Part shown: positions 51,512-59,810 of the stretch, piece after piece
How the letters are laid out: each line of letters starts with the position of its first letter
Numbering within the stretch: position 1 is the stretch's first letter
Origin: JACQFZ01 sp045810625
Lineage (GTDB): Bacteria > Pseudomonadota > Gammaproteobacteria > Acidiferrobacterales > Sulfurifustaceae
Direction of reading: 5' to 3'
DNA length: 64,000 bases
NCBI GenBank assembly: GCA_045810625.1
Contig: JBJMVQ010000070.1
Location: forward strand, 1 to 64,000
Made by a program: the position numbers and the translations under genes
Notes under the pieces: model-generated
Told to the model about the DNA's origin: nothing
Seen by the model: only the letters and a program-made list of their open reading frames with translations
The model's database searches: none

Positions 51512-52165
51512 ATGGCGATCAATGTCTTCGGCCGGTTGATGCCGCGTGAAGAAGATTTCACGGTACTCTTTTGCGAGCAGGCGCAGCGCCTGGTCGATGC
51601 CGCGCAGGAATTACAGCGGATGTTGAATCGCGAGGGCGCCATCGAGGCCCACGTCGCGGCTATCCGTGCCATAGAGGCGCGGGCGGACGCGGTCGCGAAG
51701 AAGATTTTCATCATGGCCAATCGCACCTTCAACGCGCCGATCGACCGCGAAGACGTCATCGAGCTGGCCAACGATCTCGACGATACCGTCGATTTGGTCG
51801 AGGATTTGGCGAAAGGCATCCAGCGTTACGAAGTGCGCGACTTTCCGGAGCAGATGCGGTCGATGGCCGATGCCGTCGTGCGCTGCGCCGCGGTGCTGCG
51901 CGAAGTGATGCCGCTGCTCGACGCGATCACGCCGCGGCACAAGGATATCTTCGCGCTCTGCGACAAGGTGGGGCATATCGAAGGGGAGGCGGACGATCAT
52001 TTCGACGCCGGCCTCGCGCAGTTACGCGCCCAACTGCGCGCCGGCCAGATCGATACGGTCGGCTACATCGACCGCAAGGAGCTCTACGAGTTGCTGGAAA
52101 AGGTCGTCGACCGATGCGACGACGTGGCCAACGCGATCCAGACGATTACCGCCAAGCACGTATAA
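51512..52165 (+). CDS. DUF47 (PhoU-like) phosphate transport regulator
   Basis: A 217-residue helical DUF47/TIGR00153 protein: MPREEDFTVLFCEQAQRLVD, IRAIEARADAVAKKIFIMAN, DREDVIELANDLDDTVDLVE and DRKELYELLEKVVDRCDDVA. DUF47 proteins resemble PhoU and are almost always paired with PitA-type phosphate transporters, whose activity they are thought to modulate. GGGGAG precedes ATG 51512. The pit gene begins 45 nt downstream. Confidence 0.95.
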   Translation: MAINVFGRLMPREEDFTVLFCEQAQRLVDAAQELQRMLNREGAIEAHVAAIRAIEARADAVAKKIFIMANRTFNAPIDREDVIELANDLDDTVDLVEDLAKGIQRYEVRDFPEQMRSMADAVVRCAAVLREVMPLLDAITPRHKDIFALCDKVGHIEGEADDHFDAGLAQLRAQLRAGQIDTVGYIDRKELYELLEKVVDRCDDVANAIQTITAKHV

Positions 52166-52210
52166 CCGACCGCGCGGGCGGAGTTCGAAAGAGGGGCTCG
52201 AAGAACAACA

Positions 52211-53215
52211 ATGGAAGCGGCTTCCATCGGTCTGCCGGCCTTGTTCGGCCTGATCGCCGTCGCGCTCACGTTCGATTTTCTCAACGGTTTGCACGACGCG
52301 GCGAATTCAATCGCCACGGTGGTATCGACGCGCGTGCTGCGGCCAACGACCGCGGTCGCGTGGGCGGCGTTCTTCAATTTCATCGCCTTCGCCGTTTTCG
52401 GCCTGCATGTCGCGCACACCATCGGCACCGGCATCGTCGAAGCCGGCGTCATCGATGGCCCGGTGATCTTCGGGGCGCTGGTCGGCGCCATCATTTGGAA
52501 CGTGATCACGTGGCGTTTCGGGCTGCCTTCGAGCAGCAGCCACGCGTTGATCGGCGGTCTCGTGGGCGCGGGGCTCAGCAAAGGCGGATTCCCCGTCGTG
52601 GTCTGGGCCGGCATAGCGAAGACGGCCGCGGGCATCGTGCTGTCCCCGCTCATCGGTTTCGTGCTCGCGCAGCTGCTGGTCCTCGTGGTGCGCTGGGTAA
52701 CGTTGCCTTTGACGCCATTTTCGATCGATCGGACGTTTCGTGTCCTGCAGCTGGCGTCGGCGGCGCTTTACTCGCTCGGACACGGGGGCAACGACGCACA
52801 AAAGACGATGGGCATCATTGCGGTGCTCCTGTACTCGCAAGGTTTGCTCGGTGGCGCCTTTCATGTACCTTTTTGGGTGGTGCTGACCTGCCAGGCGGCC
52901 ATGGCGTTGGGTACGTTGATGGGCGGATGGCGAATCGTGCACACGATGGGATCGCGCATTACGCGCCTGAAGCCGATCCAGGGTTTCTGTGCGGAGAGCG
53001 GTGGCGCGATGACGCTGTTTCTTGCGACCGGACTCGGTGTTCCCGTCTCGACCACGCACACGATCACCGGCGCGATCATCGGTGTCGGCGCGGCGCAGCG
53101 AACCGCGGCCGTGCGCTGGCACGTCGCGCAAAATATCGTGCTCGCATGGATCTTGACGGTTCCGGCCGCGGCGCTGATCGGCGCTTTGGCTTACCAATTC
53201 GTCATCCTGTTTTAG
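52211..53215 (+). CDS. pit: PiT-family inorganic phosphate transporter
   Basis: A 334-residue membrane transporter. The two inverted PiT signature motifs are present: FDFLNGLHDAANSIATVVST near the N-terminus and GGNDAQKTMG in the second half, with PSSSSHALIGGLVGAG and PVSTTHTITGAIIGVGAAQR as the paired re-entrant sequences. It imports metal-phosphate with protons (or Na+). It is paired with DUF47 as usual. At 334 residues it is the short bacterial form. Confidence 0.95.
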   Translation: MEAASIGLPALFGLIAVALTFDFLNGLHDAANSIATVVSTRVLRPTTAVAWAAFFNFIAFAVFGLHVAHTIGTGIVEAGVIDGPVIFGALVGAIIWNVITWRFGLPSSSSHALIGGLVGAGLSKGGFPVVVWAGIAKTAAGIVLSPLIGFVLAQLLVLVVRWVTLPLTPFSIDRTFRVLQLASAALYSLGHGGNDAQKTMGIIAVLLYSQGLLGGAFHVPFWVVLTCQAAMALGTLMGGWRIVHTMGSRITRLKPIQGFCAESGGAMTLFLATGLGVPVSTTHTITGAIIGVGAAQRTAAVRWHVAQNIVLAWILTVPAAALIGALAYQFVILF

Positions 53216-53266
53216 GGCGCTACCGATGCATCGATCGGTGAAGGCAGGCTGAATCGGGCGAGCCGC

Positions 53267-54775
53267 ATGAATCTCGCACAACTCCTGGTACGCAGTGCTC
53301 GCGTCTTCCCTGACGCGCCCGCCGTTGCGCTCGGCGAAAGGGCGCTCTACGACTATCGCGAATTCGGCCGGCGTGCAGCGAGTCTCGCCGGCGCGCTCGT
53401 CGGAAGTCTCGGTCTCGCGCGCGGCGACCGCGTCGCGCTCTTCATGGACAACAGCCCGGCATATCTCGAAGCGCTCTACGGTATCTGGTGGGCCGGGCTT
53501 GCCGCTGTGCCGGTCAACGCCAAGCTGCACGCGCGCGAGGCGCAATACATCCTGGAGTCGTCGGAAGCGAAGCTCTGCTTTGTCGATGCCAAACACGGAA
53601 ATCTGCTCGGCGGCGCGGTCGGCGATCGGCCGCTCCTGATCGATGTCGGTTCGCCGGACTACGCGAAGCTTCTGACGCAACCGCCGCTCAATCCTGTTTA
53701 CGCCGAGCCGGACGCGCTCGCGTGGCTCTTCTATACGAGCGGCACCACGGGGCGCCCGAAGGGCGCGATGCTGTCGCATCGTAATCTGCTCGCCATGACC
53801 GCCTGTTACTTCATGGACGTGGACAGCGTCGCGCCAAACGACACCACGCTCTACGCCGCGCCGATGTCGCACGGCGCGGGCTTGTACAACTTCATGTATG
53901 TGCTGCGCGGCGCCAAGCACGTCGTTCCCCACGAGGGATTCGATCCGGCCGAGGTCTTGGCGCTCGCCGACCGCCACGGTAGTGCCTGCATGTTCGCGGC
54001 GCCGACCATGGTGAAGCGGCTCGTCGACCACGTCGCGGCTCGCCGCCTGGAACCGCGTGGTATCAAGACGATCGTCTACGGCGGCGGGCCGATGTACGCC
54101 GAAGACATCAAGCGCGCGCTGACGGTGATGGGCGAACGGTTCGTGCAGATCTACGGCCAAGGCGAATCGCCGATGACGATCACCGCGCTTTCGCGCCGCG
54201 TTCTTGCCGACCGGGTGCATCCGCGCTGGGAGGCGCGCATCGCGTCGGTCGGCGTGCCGCACTCGCTCATCGAGGTGACGGTGGTTGATCCGGAAGGCCG
54301 GGCCGTGCCGGCCGGCGAGACCGGGGAAGTCATCGTGCGCGGCGAAACCGTCATGCTCGGTTACTGGCATGACGCCGAGGCGACGAAGAAATCGCTGCGC
54401 GACGGCTGGCTCTGGACCGGCGATCTCGGCGCGTTCGATGCGGACGGTTTTCTCACCCTCAAGGATCGGTCCAAAGACTTGATCATCTCGGGCGGCGCCA
54501 ACATCTATCCGCGCGAAGTCGAAGAAGTGCTGCTCAAGCATCCGAAGGTGCGCGAAGCCGCGGTGGTCGGGCGCCAAGACGCCGAGTGGGGCGAAATCGT
54601 CGTCGCGTTCGTAGTGGGCGAGGGTGTAACCGCGGACGAGCTCGAGGCACTCTGTCTCGATCACATCGCGCGGTTCAAGCGTCCCAAGGAATACCGTTTC
54701 GTCGAGAACATACCCAAGAACAATTATGGGAAGGTCTTGAAGACGGCGTTGCGAGAGATGCTGGACGCACCGTAG
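53267..54775 (+). CDS. AMP-binding acyl-CoA synthetase
   Basis: A 502-residue ANL-superfamily ligase. The P-loop is YTSGTTGRPKG (156-166); later motifs are YGQGESPMT, GWLWTGDLGAFDADGFLTLK and KDLIISGGANIYPREVEEVL, with the C-terminal catalytic Lys in PKNNYGKVLK. It activates a carboxylic acid as acyl-AMP then acyl-CoA. The acid is unknown; class-I long/medium-chain or aromatic-acid ligases are similar. It converges with the small gene at 54778 with only 2 bp between stops. Confidence 0.95.
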   Translation: MNLAQLLVRSARVFPDAPAVALGERALYDYREFGRRAASLAGALVGSLGLARGDRVALFMDNSPAYLEALYGIWWAGLAAVPVNAKLHAREAQYILESSEAKLCFVDAKHGNLLGGAVGDRPLLIDVGSPDYAKLLTQPPLNPVYAEPDALAWLFYTSGTTGRPKGAMLSHRNLLAMTACYFMDVDSVAPNDTTLYAAPMSHGAGLYNFMYVLRGAKHVVPHEGFDPAEVLALADRHGSACMFAAPTMVKRLVDHVAARRLEPRGIKTIVYGGGPMYAEDIKRALTVMGERFVQIYGQGESPMTITALSRRVLADRVHPRWEARIASVGVPHSLIEVTVVDPEGRAVPAGETGEVIVRGETVMLGYWHDAEATKKSLRDGWLWTGDLGAFDADGFLTLKDRSKDLIISGGANIYPREVEEVLLKHPKVREAAVVGRQDAEWGEIVVAFVVGEGVTADELEALCLDHIARFKRPKEYRFVENIPKNNYGKVLKTALREMLDAP

Positions 54776-54777
54776 AT

Positions 54778-55134
54778 TTATTCCGGCGTGATCGGCTCAA
54801 GCGTCTGATTGTCGACTGCGACGAAGCCGATGGCCGAGCAGACCTCAGCGATCAGTCTCCGCGAGCGGGCGCGAAACGATAGGTCCACCGCGCTCCCCGG
54901 GGGCTTCAACGCGACCCGGCGGATCGGTAGCGGCGCGTGCACCGAGGGCGCACAGAGCTTCACGCTGTTGCTTTTGTAGCCGTCCGCCGCAAGCTCGTCG
55001 AACGATTTGAACTCACGCAGCTCCTCGCCGAAGCGCGAATACGCCTCGAACGACCGGACGTCGGTTTCGGCGAACAGGAAATCGACTGGCGCGCGCTGAT
55101 CGTCATCGACGGCGAAGAATCCGGCATCGGCCAT
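54778..55134 (-). CDS. Hypothetical protein, possibly N-terminally extended
   Basis: A 118-residue frame from ATG 55134: FFAVDDDQRAPVDFLFAETD, FEAYSRFGEELREFKSFDEL and RSRRLIAEVCSAIGFVAVDN. It looks like real protein but I do not recognise it. No Shine-Dalgarno precedes the ATG, and the same frame continues upstream with protein-like residues (LDLRFLAVTAFIVSPDSR) up to the stop of the Rid gene without another usual start codon. It may begin at a rare codon, or be the end of a gene that has lost its 5' part. Confidence 0.55.
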   Translation of the reverse strand: MADAGFFAVDDDQRAPVDFLFAETDVRSFEAYSRFGEELREFKSFDELAADGYKSNSVKLCAPSVHAPLPIRRVALKPPGSAVDLSFRARSRRLIAEVCSAIGFVAVDNQTLEPITPE

Positions 55135-55260
55135 GCGGGAATCGGGCGATACGATGAATGCGGTAACGGCTAGAAAGCGTAGGTCTAGCGAGGGTTGCAG
55201 CGGGTCCGGCGGCCCGTCAGCCTCGTGGCAGTCTCGAGCGAACGTCGTGCAGCCGGCGGA

Positions 55261-55743
55261 CTAGCGGCGGTGGATCGCCGCGATCAGGTCGAGCTCGACA
55301 GCGGCGTTTTTCGGTAATTGGTAAACGCCAACGGCCGTCCGCGTGTGGCCGCCCGCTGGGGCAAATATCGCGTACAGGATTTCTGAAGCAGCGTCCGCGA
55401 CCTCGCTCTGCTGCGTGAAGCCGGACGCGCTTTGGATGTACACGGTCAGCCGAAGAATGCGTTTTACGCGATCGAGCGAACCGAGCGCCTGACGCAACAC
55501 CGCGACCGCGCGCAGTGCGCAAATCGCCGCGGCGCGGCGCCCGTCCGCGAGCGACACGGTTTCCCCCACGCGCCCGGTGACCGCGATCAGGCCCTGCACG
55601 CGCGGAATCTGGCCGCTCACGTAGATCTCGTCGCCGTTCTCGACGGCCACTTCGTAGTTTGCACCCGCGCGAATTTCGTCTTCGAAGCTGACGCTCAACT
55701 CCGCCGCTTTCGCGGCAAAGAGCGTTTCTCGGGAGCTGTTCAT
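55261..55743 (-). CDS. RidA/YjgF-family protein
   Basis: A 160-residue Rid-fold protein: FEDEIRAGANYEVAVENGDE, IYVSGQIPRVQGLIAVTGRV, LGSLDRVKRILRLTVYIQSA, and GHTRTAVGVYQLPKNAAVEL then DLIAAI at the end. RidA proteins hydrolyse reactive enamine/imine intermediates; Arg in HTRTAVG corresponds to the catalytic arginine. It is longer than RidA (about 130) by an N-terminal piece, which suggests the Rid2-like or another subgroup. It follows the MBL-fold gene by 45 nt on the same strand. Confidence 0.93.
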   Translation of the reverse strand: MNSSRETLFAAKAAELSVSFEDEIRAGANYEVAVENGDEIYVSGQIPRVQGLIAVTGRVGETVSLADGRRAAAICALRAVAVLRQALGSLDRVKRILRLTVYIQSASGFTQQSEVADAASEILYAIFAPAGGHTRTAVGVYQLPKNAAVELDLIAAIHRR

Positions 55744-55788
55744 GTCGCGCTCAGTATGAAATTGCCGCTGCCATGGTTATTAGGCGCG

Positions 55789-56709
55789 CTACTCCGGCGG
55801 CAGGTCCGGGAATCTCTTTGCATCCATCCACACGAGCTCGACGAACTTGTCGGGGGTGACGGCGCCCTTGCCCCACACGGCGTCGAACTCTGCGGTCGGT
55901 TTCGCCGCCTGGATTTGCTTGAGCGTCTTGCCTTCCTTCATCATCGCGCGCACACGTTCTCTCACCTGGCTGAGCATCCGGCCATAGGCTTCGAGATCGG
56001 CGGCTTTCGCGAGCGGGCCGTGGCCAGGAATGATCTGCGTCTTGTCGTCGGTAAGACTGAACAAATTGCTCACCGCGCGCAGCGTCCCGTCGATGCTTCC
56101 TTGGTTTGCGAGGTCGATGAAGGGGTACATCTTGTTGTAGAAGACGTCGCCGGTGTGCATCACGTTGCTGTTGCGGAAGTGAACGAACGAGTCGCTGTCG
56201 CTATGCGCGTTCGGCAGATAGAAGACGAGAATTTCGTCGCCGGCGGAATGAAACGAGACGTCGCTCTGGAACGTGACAACCGGGAGCGCTCTGGCCGGCG
56301 CCGGCGGCACTTTCTTGCCGAAGAATTCGACAGTCTGCTCGACCGACATGCGAAAACGCACGTTCTCGTGCCCGACGATCATCGCGCCGTTCCTGGCGAA
56401 ACTCTCATTGCCGCTCACGTGATCGGGATACCAGCTTGTGTTGATGACGAACTTGATCGGCTTGCTCGTGATCTTGGCGACCGCGTCCCTGATCTTCTGC
56501 GAAAGCGGCGCGAGGTCGTCATCGATCAGAAACGCCGCATCGTCACCGACAAAGAGCCCCATGTTGCCGCCGGCGCCGGTCAGCATGTAGATGTTGTCGG
56601 TGAGCTTCTGCGTTTTGATTGCGACCTTCGAGTAATTGTCGTCGGCAGCGGTGGACAGAGTGACGATCGAAAAGATCAGGATAGTTGGATAACGAATTAA
56701 ACGTTTCAT
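55789..56709 (-). CDS. Secreted metallo-beta-lactamase-fold protein with altered metal site
   Basis: A 306-residue exported protein with a signal peptide (MKRLIRYPTILIFSIVTLST). The fold is clear: GAGGNMGLFVGDDAAFLIDD, LPNAHSDSDSFVHF with H169, MHTGDVFYNKMYPFIDL with D188, and IIPGHGPLA with H230. The primary HxHxDH motif, however, reads NTSWYPDHVSGN: Ser92 and Tyr94 replace the two zinc histidines, while D96 and H97 remain. It therefore probably binds one metal or none, and may not be a normal hydrolase. The codons AGC and TAT are unambiguous in the sequence. It follows a small membrane gene by 20 bp. Confidence 0.9.
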   Translation of the reverse strand: MKRLIRYPTILIFSIVTLSTAADDNYSKVAIKTQKLTDNIYMLTGAGGNMGLFVGDDAAFLIDDDLAPLSQKIRDAVAKITSKPIKFVINTSWYPDHVSGNESFARNGAMIVGHENVRFRMSVEQTVEFFGKKVPPAPARALPVVTFQSDVSFHSAGDEILVFYLPNAHSDSDSFVHFRNSNVMHTGDVFYNKMYPFIDLANQGSIDGTLRAVSNLFSLTDDKTQIIPGHGPLAKAADLEAYGRMLSQVRERVRAMMKEGKTLKQIQAAKPTAEFDAVWGKGAVTPDKFVELVWMDAKRFPDLPPE

Positions 56710-56729
56710 GGCTTGTTATTGCATCCCTA

Positions 56730-57071
56730 TCATTGCATCCCGAATGAACGTTCAATAAACGGCACGGACATACGCGCTGCAAGCGTAACGGCGTCGCTGA
56801 TGGCCGGCAAGCCGCCGTGTGCGCGTCTCGTGATGAGCGCCGAGAGCCAGTAGCTCGCGAAGGCGAAAAAAATAACGGTGGCGGCAAGCAGCCCGTACAT
56901 TCCGCCCGATGTCGTTTGCCTGGGAGTGGGTGCGCTCGGCAGCGCAGCGCCGGAGACCGCCCCCAACGCCATAAGTTGGGCAAGCGAGAACAGCGCGAGA
57001 ATTGCGATTAGGTTGCCGCGATGACCCAACCGCTTGACCAGCGCGAATCCTGGCGCGTAGAACACCAACAT
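56730..57071 (-). CDS. Small two-helix membrane protein
   Basis: A 113-residue protein with two hydrophobic segments (NLIAILALFSLAQLMALGAV, residues 20-39; GMYGLLAATVIFFAFASYWL, 57-76) separated by a Pro/Thr loop. No family is recognised. GGGAGG lies 6 nt before ATG 57071. It ends 20 bp before the MBL-fold gene and is probably read with it and Rid. Confidence 0.75.
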   Translation of the reverse strand: MLVFYAPGFALVKRLGHRGNLIAILALFSLAQLMALGAVSGAALPSAPTPRQTTSGGMYGLLAATVIFFAFASYWLSALITRRAHGGLPAISDAVTLAARMSVPFIERSFGMQ

Positions 57072-57251
57072 GGAGCGCCTCCCGTTATTTAGATTAAGGA
57101 TAGACGCCGGGAGAGCGGATAGAAGAGCGACGGTTTCGCGACGGCTGTCGGGTATCGACTTAGTCGACTGGTTGAAAAAGTGTCGACGAGGCAGCCGGGA
57201 TTGCCGAGGTTCGCCGACAAATTCAGAACGAACAATAGTGTACGTTGTGAA

Positions 57252-58016
57252 TCAGGCCGCCGATGCGGAACCGACCAGGCGAAATTGCGCGCCGCCGAGT
57301 GTGACGGTGTCTTCGGAGACCGGCAGGCCGCGTTGCCGCCCTGCGGCAAGCGCCGCATTCGGATCGGCGACTGCGATGGTAAAACCGGCGACGCCCTCGC
57401 CGCGCGCGCCGGCCGTGACGAAATTCAACGCACCGTCGTCGAGCGCGATGACCCAGCGGCTGTCCTGACGCGTCGGCGTATGGATGCCGAGCACGGTCGC
57501 CCAGCGCCGCGCCATCGCTTCCGGATCGGTCGCTTCAAGATCGACGGACAGAACGCGGCGTGCCCCGGTCGGCGAGACGTAGTTCTTCCAGCCGGAGCCC
57601 GCCCAGCGCCAGGCGTCGGGCGGCGTCGGCTGATCGATGGACAGAATCGCGCCGCCGATGTCCTTGGGATGCAGGTGCATGCCGCGGATGTCGTCGTGCT
57701 CCGCTTGCCAGACGATCCGCACGCCAAGCCGCTCCATTCGCGCGCGATCGCGTGCGAAATCGTCGGTTTGCAGCAGGAGCATGTAGCCGGAGTCGCCGCG
57801 GCGTTCGAGCAGGCGGCCGGCGGCGGTGCCGGGACGGGTCGGCGCAACGACTTCGACGAACTGCTCGCCGATCGGCAGCAGCGCGTTGTGCAGGCCGAAC
57901 TTGGCGACGAGCGGGTCGCGGAACGCCACGCGAACACCGAGGACCGCGGCGACGTCCTCGACCGTGCGATCGAGATCGTTCGCGGCGAGCACGATTTGGC
58001 GGATGCGCAGGCTCAT
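57252..58016 (-). CDS. VOC-family protein with two glyoxalase modules
   Basis: A 254-residue protein with two VOC repeats: one from RIRQIVLAANDLDRTVEDVA to about 125 and another from RRVLSVDLEATDPEAMARRW to the end. GLHNALLPIGEQFVEVVAPT is the typical metal-strand region of the first. The ATG overlaps the stop of the enoyl-CoA hydratase gene (ATGA), so the two are made together. It may act on an acyl-CoA-derived or aromatic intermediate of the same pathway (inference). Confidence 0.88.
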   Translation of the reverse strand: MSLRIRQIVLAANDLDRTVEDVAAVLGVRVAFRDPLVAKFGLHNALLPIGEQFVEVVAPTRPGTAAGRLLERRGDSGYMLLLQTDDFARDRARMERLGVRIVWQAEHDDIRGMHLHPKDIGGAILSIDQPTPPDAWRWAGSGWKNYVSPTGARRVLSVDLEATDPEAMARRWATVLGIHTPTRQDSRWVIALDDGALNFVTAGARGEGVAGFTIAVADPNAALAAGRQRGLPVSEDTVTLGGAQFRLVGSASAA

Positions 58017-58813
58017 CGACCGGTGAAACGAGGCGTACGTTTTTCCATGAAGGCTTCAACGCCTTCACGGTGATCGTCGGTATCGCCCGTGCGCAACTGC
58101 GTGACCGCTTCGCGGTCGAGCATGGCGAGATAGGTCTCGGTCGATGCCAGTCCCACGTTTTCCTTCATGTACCGGTACGCAATCTGCGGACCATTCGCGA
58201 TACGCGCGGCGATCTCATGCACGATCGGCATGAGCTGCTCATGTGGGACCACGCGATTGACCAGCCCGAGCGCGAGCGCCTGCTCCGCGGTGTAGAGCTC
58301 GGACAGAAAAAGCAGCTCCTTTGCTTTCGCTTCGCCCAACATGTGCGTGAGCGGCCAGGTTATGCCGAAGTCGCCGCTGTAGCCGACTTTCGCGAAGGCG
58401 GTGGTGAACTTCGCTTTGTCCGACGCGATGCGCAGGTCACACGCGAGCGCGATGCCGAACCCGGCGCCCGCCGCCGCACCGTTCACGGCGGCGATCGTCG
58501 CTTTCGGCATCGAATGCAGCAGCGCGGACAGACGGTGCCCGTAGCGTTGGCGATCGACGCGCTGTTCGAACGTGGCGCCCGCAACGGTTCCCGTGCTCAT
58601 CGCGGAAACGTCGCCGCCGGCACAGAACCCGCGATCGGCGCCGGTGACGACGATGCAGCCGATCGCGGGATCGGACGCACAGCGCTCGAGTGCGGCGATG
58701 CCGAGGTCGATCATGTCGCGCGACAGCGCGTTCAATTTATCGGGACGGTTCAAGGTGAGAATCGCGACGCGGTCGCGCGTCTCGAACAGCAAATGTGCGT
58801 CGGTGGCCGTCAT
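58013..58813 (-). CDS. Enoyl-CoA hydratase/isomerase family protein
   Basis: A 266-residue crotonase: LFETRDRVAILTLNRPDKLN, GADRGFCAGGDVSAM (CoA/oxyanion loop), VNGAAAGAGFGIALACDLRI (second oxyanion strand) and FTTAFAKVGYSGDFGITWPL. The last motif has Asp where hydratases have Glu, as in PaaG-like isomerases. Substrate unknown. It is first gene of a coupled pair with the VOC protein. An acyl-CoA synthetase lies 4 kb away. Confidence 0.93.
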   Translation of the reverse strand: MTATDAHLLFETRDRVAILTLNRPDKLNALSRDMIDLGIAALERCASDPAIGCIVVTGADRGFCAGGDVSAMSTGTVAGATFEQRVDRQRYGHRLSALLHSMPKATIAAVNGAAAGAGFGIALACDLRIASDKAKFTTAFAKVGYSGDFGITWPLTHMLGEAKAKELLFLSELYTAEQALALGLVNRVVPHEQLMPIVHEIAARIANGPQIAYRYMKENVGLASTETYLAMLDREAVTQLRTGDTDDHREGVEAFMEKRTPRFTGR

Positions 58814-59121
58814 ATGCGAGATCTGCTTGTCGATTTTGCCTAGGTACCCGCCGCGCCGTTAGCACCAAGTCGCGGCGACCGCGCCTCAACCATAGGGACG
58901 CGCTGGTCATTTTCATGTCGAGTCCCGATCGGCGTCAAATTCCATTTTGCCCGCGCGGCGCGAGGGGTCGCGCGAAGACGCCGGAAGGAAACCAAACGTA
59001 GGCAAGAGGCAGCGGAAATTCTCGGGATTGGCACGGAGGCGCCCCAGGTGCCTCGGTTAGGTAAAGACGCCGAGGCAGCAAACACTATTTTCGGTCCGCG
59101 CCTCCGTAGACTGTCGTCAAT
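58814..59121. other. Intergenic region, 308 bp, divergent
   Basis: Divergent promoters for the hydratase pair (minus) and the DUF2382 genes (plus). No clear operator or hairpin is seen. Confidence 0.4.
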
Positions 59122-59166
59122 ATGTCGCCTGCCAAAGCGGCGTCTTGGGACGTGCGCGAGCGTGCC

Positions 59167-59751
59167 ATGACCACTGTGTTCGACAAATTCGGCCAACAGG
59201 GCCGGCTGGTGAATGAAGATCGGATCGCACGGCACGAAGCCGATACGGCGAGTATCGCTCTGCCGGACGGCCGCGAAGTGCGCGTACCCGCGCAGTGGCT
59301 GGAGTCGCATGCCGGTGATTACTACGTGCCCGTGCGGCTCGACGAGATCGCGGACGCGCAGGCGTCCGGAGCGGAAATCACGCAACGCACGATCCCGCTC
59401 GTCGAGGAGACGCTCGACGTGCAGCCACGTAAGACCGAACGCGTCGTGCGCGTGCGCACCGTGACGCGCGAGCACGACGAGATCATCGAGCAACCGTTGC
59501 TGCGCGAGCAGGCGGAGATCAAGCGCGTGCGTCTGAATCGTCCGGTTCCCGGTCCCGTATCAGCGCGCCAGGAAGGCGACACACTCATTATTCCGCTCGT
59601 GGAAGAAGAAATCGTTTGGGAGAAGCGTCTGGTCGTGCGCGAGGAGATCCATGTCCGCAAGCGGCGCACGCAGGAGCAGAACACGGCACGCGTGCGGCTG
59701 CGACGCGAAGACGTCGTTGTCGAACGTGCGCCCGAGCGAAAGGATAAGTAA
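59167..59751 (+). CDS. DUF2382 stress-type protein
   Basis: A 194-residue protein (209 if ATG 59122 is used). The N-terminal 70 residues read FDKFGQQGRLVNEDRIARHE and EVRVPAQWLESHAGDYYVPV, a barrel-like portion. Two DUF2382 segments follow: TIPLVEETLDVQPRKTERVV and IIPLVEEEIVWEKRLVVREE. DUF2382 segments are charged beta repeats of unknown function, often with PRC-barrel domains and linked to general stress or desiccation. No good Shine-Dalgarno at either start. It is co-directional with a second DUF2382 gene 59 bp downstream. Confidence 0.85.
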   Translation: MTTVFDKFGQQGRLVNEDRIARHEADTASIALPDGREVRVPAQWLESHAGDYYVPVRLDEIADAQASGAEITQRTIPLVEETLDVQPRKTERVVRVRTVTREHDEIIEQPLLREQAEIKRVRLNRPVPGPVSARQEGDTLIIPLVEEEIVWEKRLVVREEIHVRKRRTQEQNTARVRLRREDVVVERAPERKDK

Positions 59752-59810
59752 CGAGCGTCGATTGCGCGTGGTCCGGCACAGTCTGGGAGCAAACGTATGA
59801 GGAGATTGCC

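Noticed and set aside
51571..53241. A 556-codon plus frame over DUF47 and pit
   Set aside because: Shadow frame; both real genes have full-length domains and ribosome sites.
52307..54664. A 785-codon minus-strand frame opposite pit and the acyl-CoA synthetase
   Set aside because: It is antisense to two unambiguous genes and has the Arg/His/Asp-rich composition of a reversed third frame; no domain is recognisable.
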